A stretch of 6,491 nucleotides of DNA from positions 1 to 6,491 of the forward strand of contig CAKPNI010000051.1 of the NCBI GenBank assembly GCA_934168355.1, read 5' to 3'. The notes under the pieces were generated by a model. The model worked only from the letters and a program-made list of their open reading frames with translations, was not told the DNA's origin and ran no database searches. The stretch comes from an uncultured Clostridia bacterium. Lineage in GTDB: Bacteria > Bacillota > Clostridia > TANB77 > CAG-508. This document shows, in pieces, positions 5,157 to 6,491 of the stretch. Both the position numbers and the translations under genes were made by a program. Every line of letters begins with the position of its first letter. The first letter of the stretch is position 1.

Positions 5157-6182
5157 ATGCCTAAGAGAGTAAACGATATTTTTATACCAGCAATAACATT
5201 TAGAAAATTATTAGAAGCACATAATAAAACAAAAAAAGGAAAAAGATTCAAGAAGCAAGTTATAGAATTTGAAATGGATATGGAAAGCAACATAATTCAA
5301 ATTGAAAAAGAACTTTTGAATGGAACATACAAATTTTCAAAATATTTTGAATTCAAAATTTATGAACCAAAAGAAAGAATAATAAAAACTTTGAAATATA
5401 GAGATAGAGTTGTTCAAACTTGGTATGTGGAAAATTTCTTAAAGCCATATTTTGCGGTAAGCTTTGTATCAGATTCTTTTGCATGCATAGAAAATAAAGG
5501 AACACACAAGGCCGCCAATCAAATGCAAAAATATCTAAGAAAAGCTGATAAAGAATATGAGGAAACTTGGGTTTTAAAATGTGATATAAGCAAATTTTTC
5601 TTTAATATAGATTGTGAAATATTGTATAAAATTATTGAAAGAAAAATAAAAGATAGAGAATTTTTAGAGTTTACTAAAAAGATATTATATACTGAAAATG
5701 AAGCGGGAATTTCAATACCGATTGGAAATTATACATCACAATTTTATGCCAATATATACATGAATGAATTGGATAAATATTTAAAAGAGAAATTAAAGAT
5801 AAAATATGTGGAAAGGTATATGGATGATTTTGTTTTGTTATTAAAATCGAAAGATGAAGCAAAAAATATTTTAGAAAAAATTACAATATTTTTAGACGAA
5901 AATTTGCATTTAAAATTAAATCAAAAAACAGCATATTTTAAAGCAAGTCAAGGAGTGAATTTTTGCGGTTATCGTATTTGGAAAACGCACAAGTTACTTA
6001 GAGTTCAAAGTAAGAAGAAAATGAGACGTAAATTAAAAAAATTTGAAAAGTTGTATAGGGAAAATAGAATTGATTTGGATTATGTTTTAGCTTGTATTAG
6101 TTCTTGGAGAGGGTATGCGAATCATTGTAATAGCTTTAATTTGCAATGTAAATTTTTTGATGAATTTGTGTTGAAGAAGTAG
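5157..6182 (+). CDS. DGR reverse transcriptase
   Basis: This is an RNA-directed DNA polymerase that copies the TR RNA with adenine-specific errors. The 341 aa are normal for the DGR clade, which has a compact RT with no endonuclease or maturase domain. Finger motifs are IYEPKERIIKTLKYRDRVVQ (68-87) and SDSFACIENKGTHKA (105-119). Motif A is VLKCDISKFFFNID (139-152) with catalytic Asp143. Motif B is IGNYTSQFYANIYMNELD (189-206): the IGxxxSQ form is diagnostic of DGR RTs, whereas group II intron RTs have QGxxxSP. Motif C is YMDDF (221-225) with catalytic Asp223 and Asp224. Motif 7 is FCGYRI (269-274). A basic thumb follows (QSKKKMRRKLKKFEK, 284-298), then SWRGYANHC (316-324). All catalytic residues are present and the ORF is intact, so the enzyme should be active. 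It lies 8 nt after avd in the same operon and is followed by a terminator. Confidence 0.96.
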   Translation: MPKRVNDIFIPAITFRKLLEAHNKTKKGKRFKKQVIEFEMDMESNIIQIEKELLNGTYKFSKYFEFKIYEPKERIIKTLKYRDRVVQTWYVENFLKPYFAVSFVSDSFACIENKGTHKAANQMQKYLRKADKEYEETWVLKCDISKFFFNIDCEILYKIIERKIKDREFLEFTKKILYTENEAGISIPIGNYTSQFYANIYMNELDKYLKEKLKIKYVERYMDDFVLLLKSKDEAKNILEKITIFLDENLHLKLNQKTAYFKASQGVNFCGYRIWKTHKLLRVQSKKKMRRKLKKFEKLYRENRIDLDYVLACISSWRGYANHCNSFNLQCKFFDEFVLKK

Positions 6183-6237
6183 ATTTTATAATAGTTATAA
6201 TTTTAGTAAATTACAAAAGTCCTTTGAAAAATGTGAA

Positions 6238-6273
6238 AAAAATCACAAAAGTCGCTTGACTTTTGCGATTTTT
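6238..6273 (+). terminator. intrinsic terminator of the DGR operon
   Basis: A 16-position stem (6238-6253 with 6258-6273, one A-C mismatch at 6245/6266) around a GCTT loop ends in a run of five T. It lies 55 nt after the RT stop. A second copy of CAAAAGTC (6214-6221, besides 6246-6253) could compete for the right arm. Confidence 0.85.
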
Positions 6274-6310
6274 GGTCAGTAAGATGATATGGATAGGACA
6301 ATAAAACACG

Positions 6311-6369
6311 AGTTAACGACCAATTTTATGCATAAGAGTGCCAAAAATGGTCGTTAACTTGCATTTTTT
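6311..6369 (+). terminator. long inverted repeat with T-run (second terminator or element boundary)
   Basis: AGTTAACGACCA (6311-6322) pairs perfectly with TGGTCGTTAACT (6348-6359). After one mismatch, four further A-T pairs (6324-6327/6343-6346) leave a 15-nt loop. TTTTTT follows at 6364-6369. It fits a back-up terminator, but the arms are richer in GC and more perfect than needed, so a boundary or protein-binding repeat is possible. The stretch 6183-6433 contains no gene. Confidence 0.55.
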
Positions 6370-6378
6370 ACAAAGAAC

Positions 6379-6407
6379 TTGTATTTCAAAAAAAAATTTG
6401 CTAAAAT
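6379..6407 (+). promoter_or_regulatory. sigma-A promoter of the right-edge gene
   Basis: TTGTAT (6379-6384), a 17-nt spacer with an A-tract, and TAAAAT (6402-6407) preceded by TGC (6399-6401) form an extended -10 promoter. It starts a new transcription unit 27 nt before the ATG at 6434. Confidence 0.65.
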
Positions 6408-6433
6408 ATACTTGCAAGAAAGAGAGGAAAAAT

Positions 6434-6491
6434 ATGTCAAAACAAATAATATATCACGGAAGTTACTGTGAAGTAAAAGAACCAAGAATAA
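6434..6491 (+). CDS. N-terminus of a DUF3990-like protein (partial)
   Basis: The ATG at 6434, after GAGAGGAAA (6422-6430), opens a frame giving MSKQIIYHGSYCEVKEPRI before the window ends. The pattern IIYHGSxxEVKEPxI is the usual start of DUF3990-type proteins, small bacterial proteins resembling ADP-ribosyltransferase folds and sometimes found with toxin-antitoxin genes. Only 19 residues are visible, so function cannot be judged. It has its own promoter and lies outside the DGR terminators. Confidence 0.5.
   Translation, partial: MSKQIIYHGSYCEVKEPRI

Noticed and set aside
4737..5293. Minus-strand open frames of 110-117 codons over avd and the start of RT
   Set aside because: They overlap well-supported + strand genes, have low complexity and no translation signals.
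5157..6182. The RT as a group II intron or retron reverse transcriptase
   Set aside because: There is no maturase or endonuclease domain and no intron ends. It has IGxxxSQ rather than QGxxxSP, and sits with Avd and a TR/VR pair.

Overview
The window looks like chromosomal DNA of a low-GC Bacillota, most likely a gut-type Clostridia; I cannot support a genus. The basis is the AT-rich sequence, strong AGGAGG-type ribosome binding sites, AGA/ATA/TTA codon use, a Clostridia-style L15-SecY pair and a typical clostridial surface protein N-terminus. All recognised genes are on the + strand.

Region 1 (1-1822) is the end of the spc ribosomal protein operon: rplO (L15), then secY with a TTG start 1 nt after the rplO stop, then a strong intrinsic terminator directly after secY. 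The usual next genes (adk, map, infA) are absent, so the core operon ends here and accessory DNA begins.

Region 2 (1823-2315) holds the wreck of an AAA-ATPase-like/PD-(D/E)XK (PDDEXK_9 type) gene. Its first ~16 codons and its last ~118 codons are recognisable, but they lie in different frames and the several-hundred-codon middle is missing. A 15-bp-stem terminator closes it.

Region 3 (2316-6273) is the main find: an apparently complete diversity-generating retroelement (DGR). In order it contains an extended -10 promoter; a 607-aa target protein with a prepilin-like membrane N-terminus and a formylglycine-generating-enzyme/C-type-lectin-like C-terminal domain, ending in the variable repeat (VR, 4195-4337); a short gap with a 12-bp hairpin; the template repeat (TR, 4483-4625); a structured spacer; avd (accessory variability determinant); and a DGR-type reverse transcriptase carrying IGNYTSQ and YMDD. 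A terminator follows. TR and VR align without gaps over 143 bp. There are 24 mismatches, 22 of them at TR adenines (46 A in total) and only 2 among the 97 other positions. This is the signature of adenine-directed mutagenic retrohoming. The RT with Avd would copy TR RNA into A-mutagenised cDNA, which replaces VR and so changes the binding face of the surface protein at up to about 16 asparagine-templated positions.

Region 4 (6274-6491) contains a long inverted repeat with a T-run, a well-formed promoter, and the first 19 codons of a DUF3990-like gene cut off by the window edge.

No tRNA, rRNA, CRISPR array, transposase or phage structural gene was seen.
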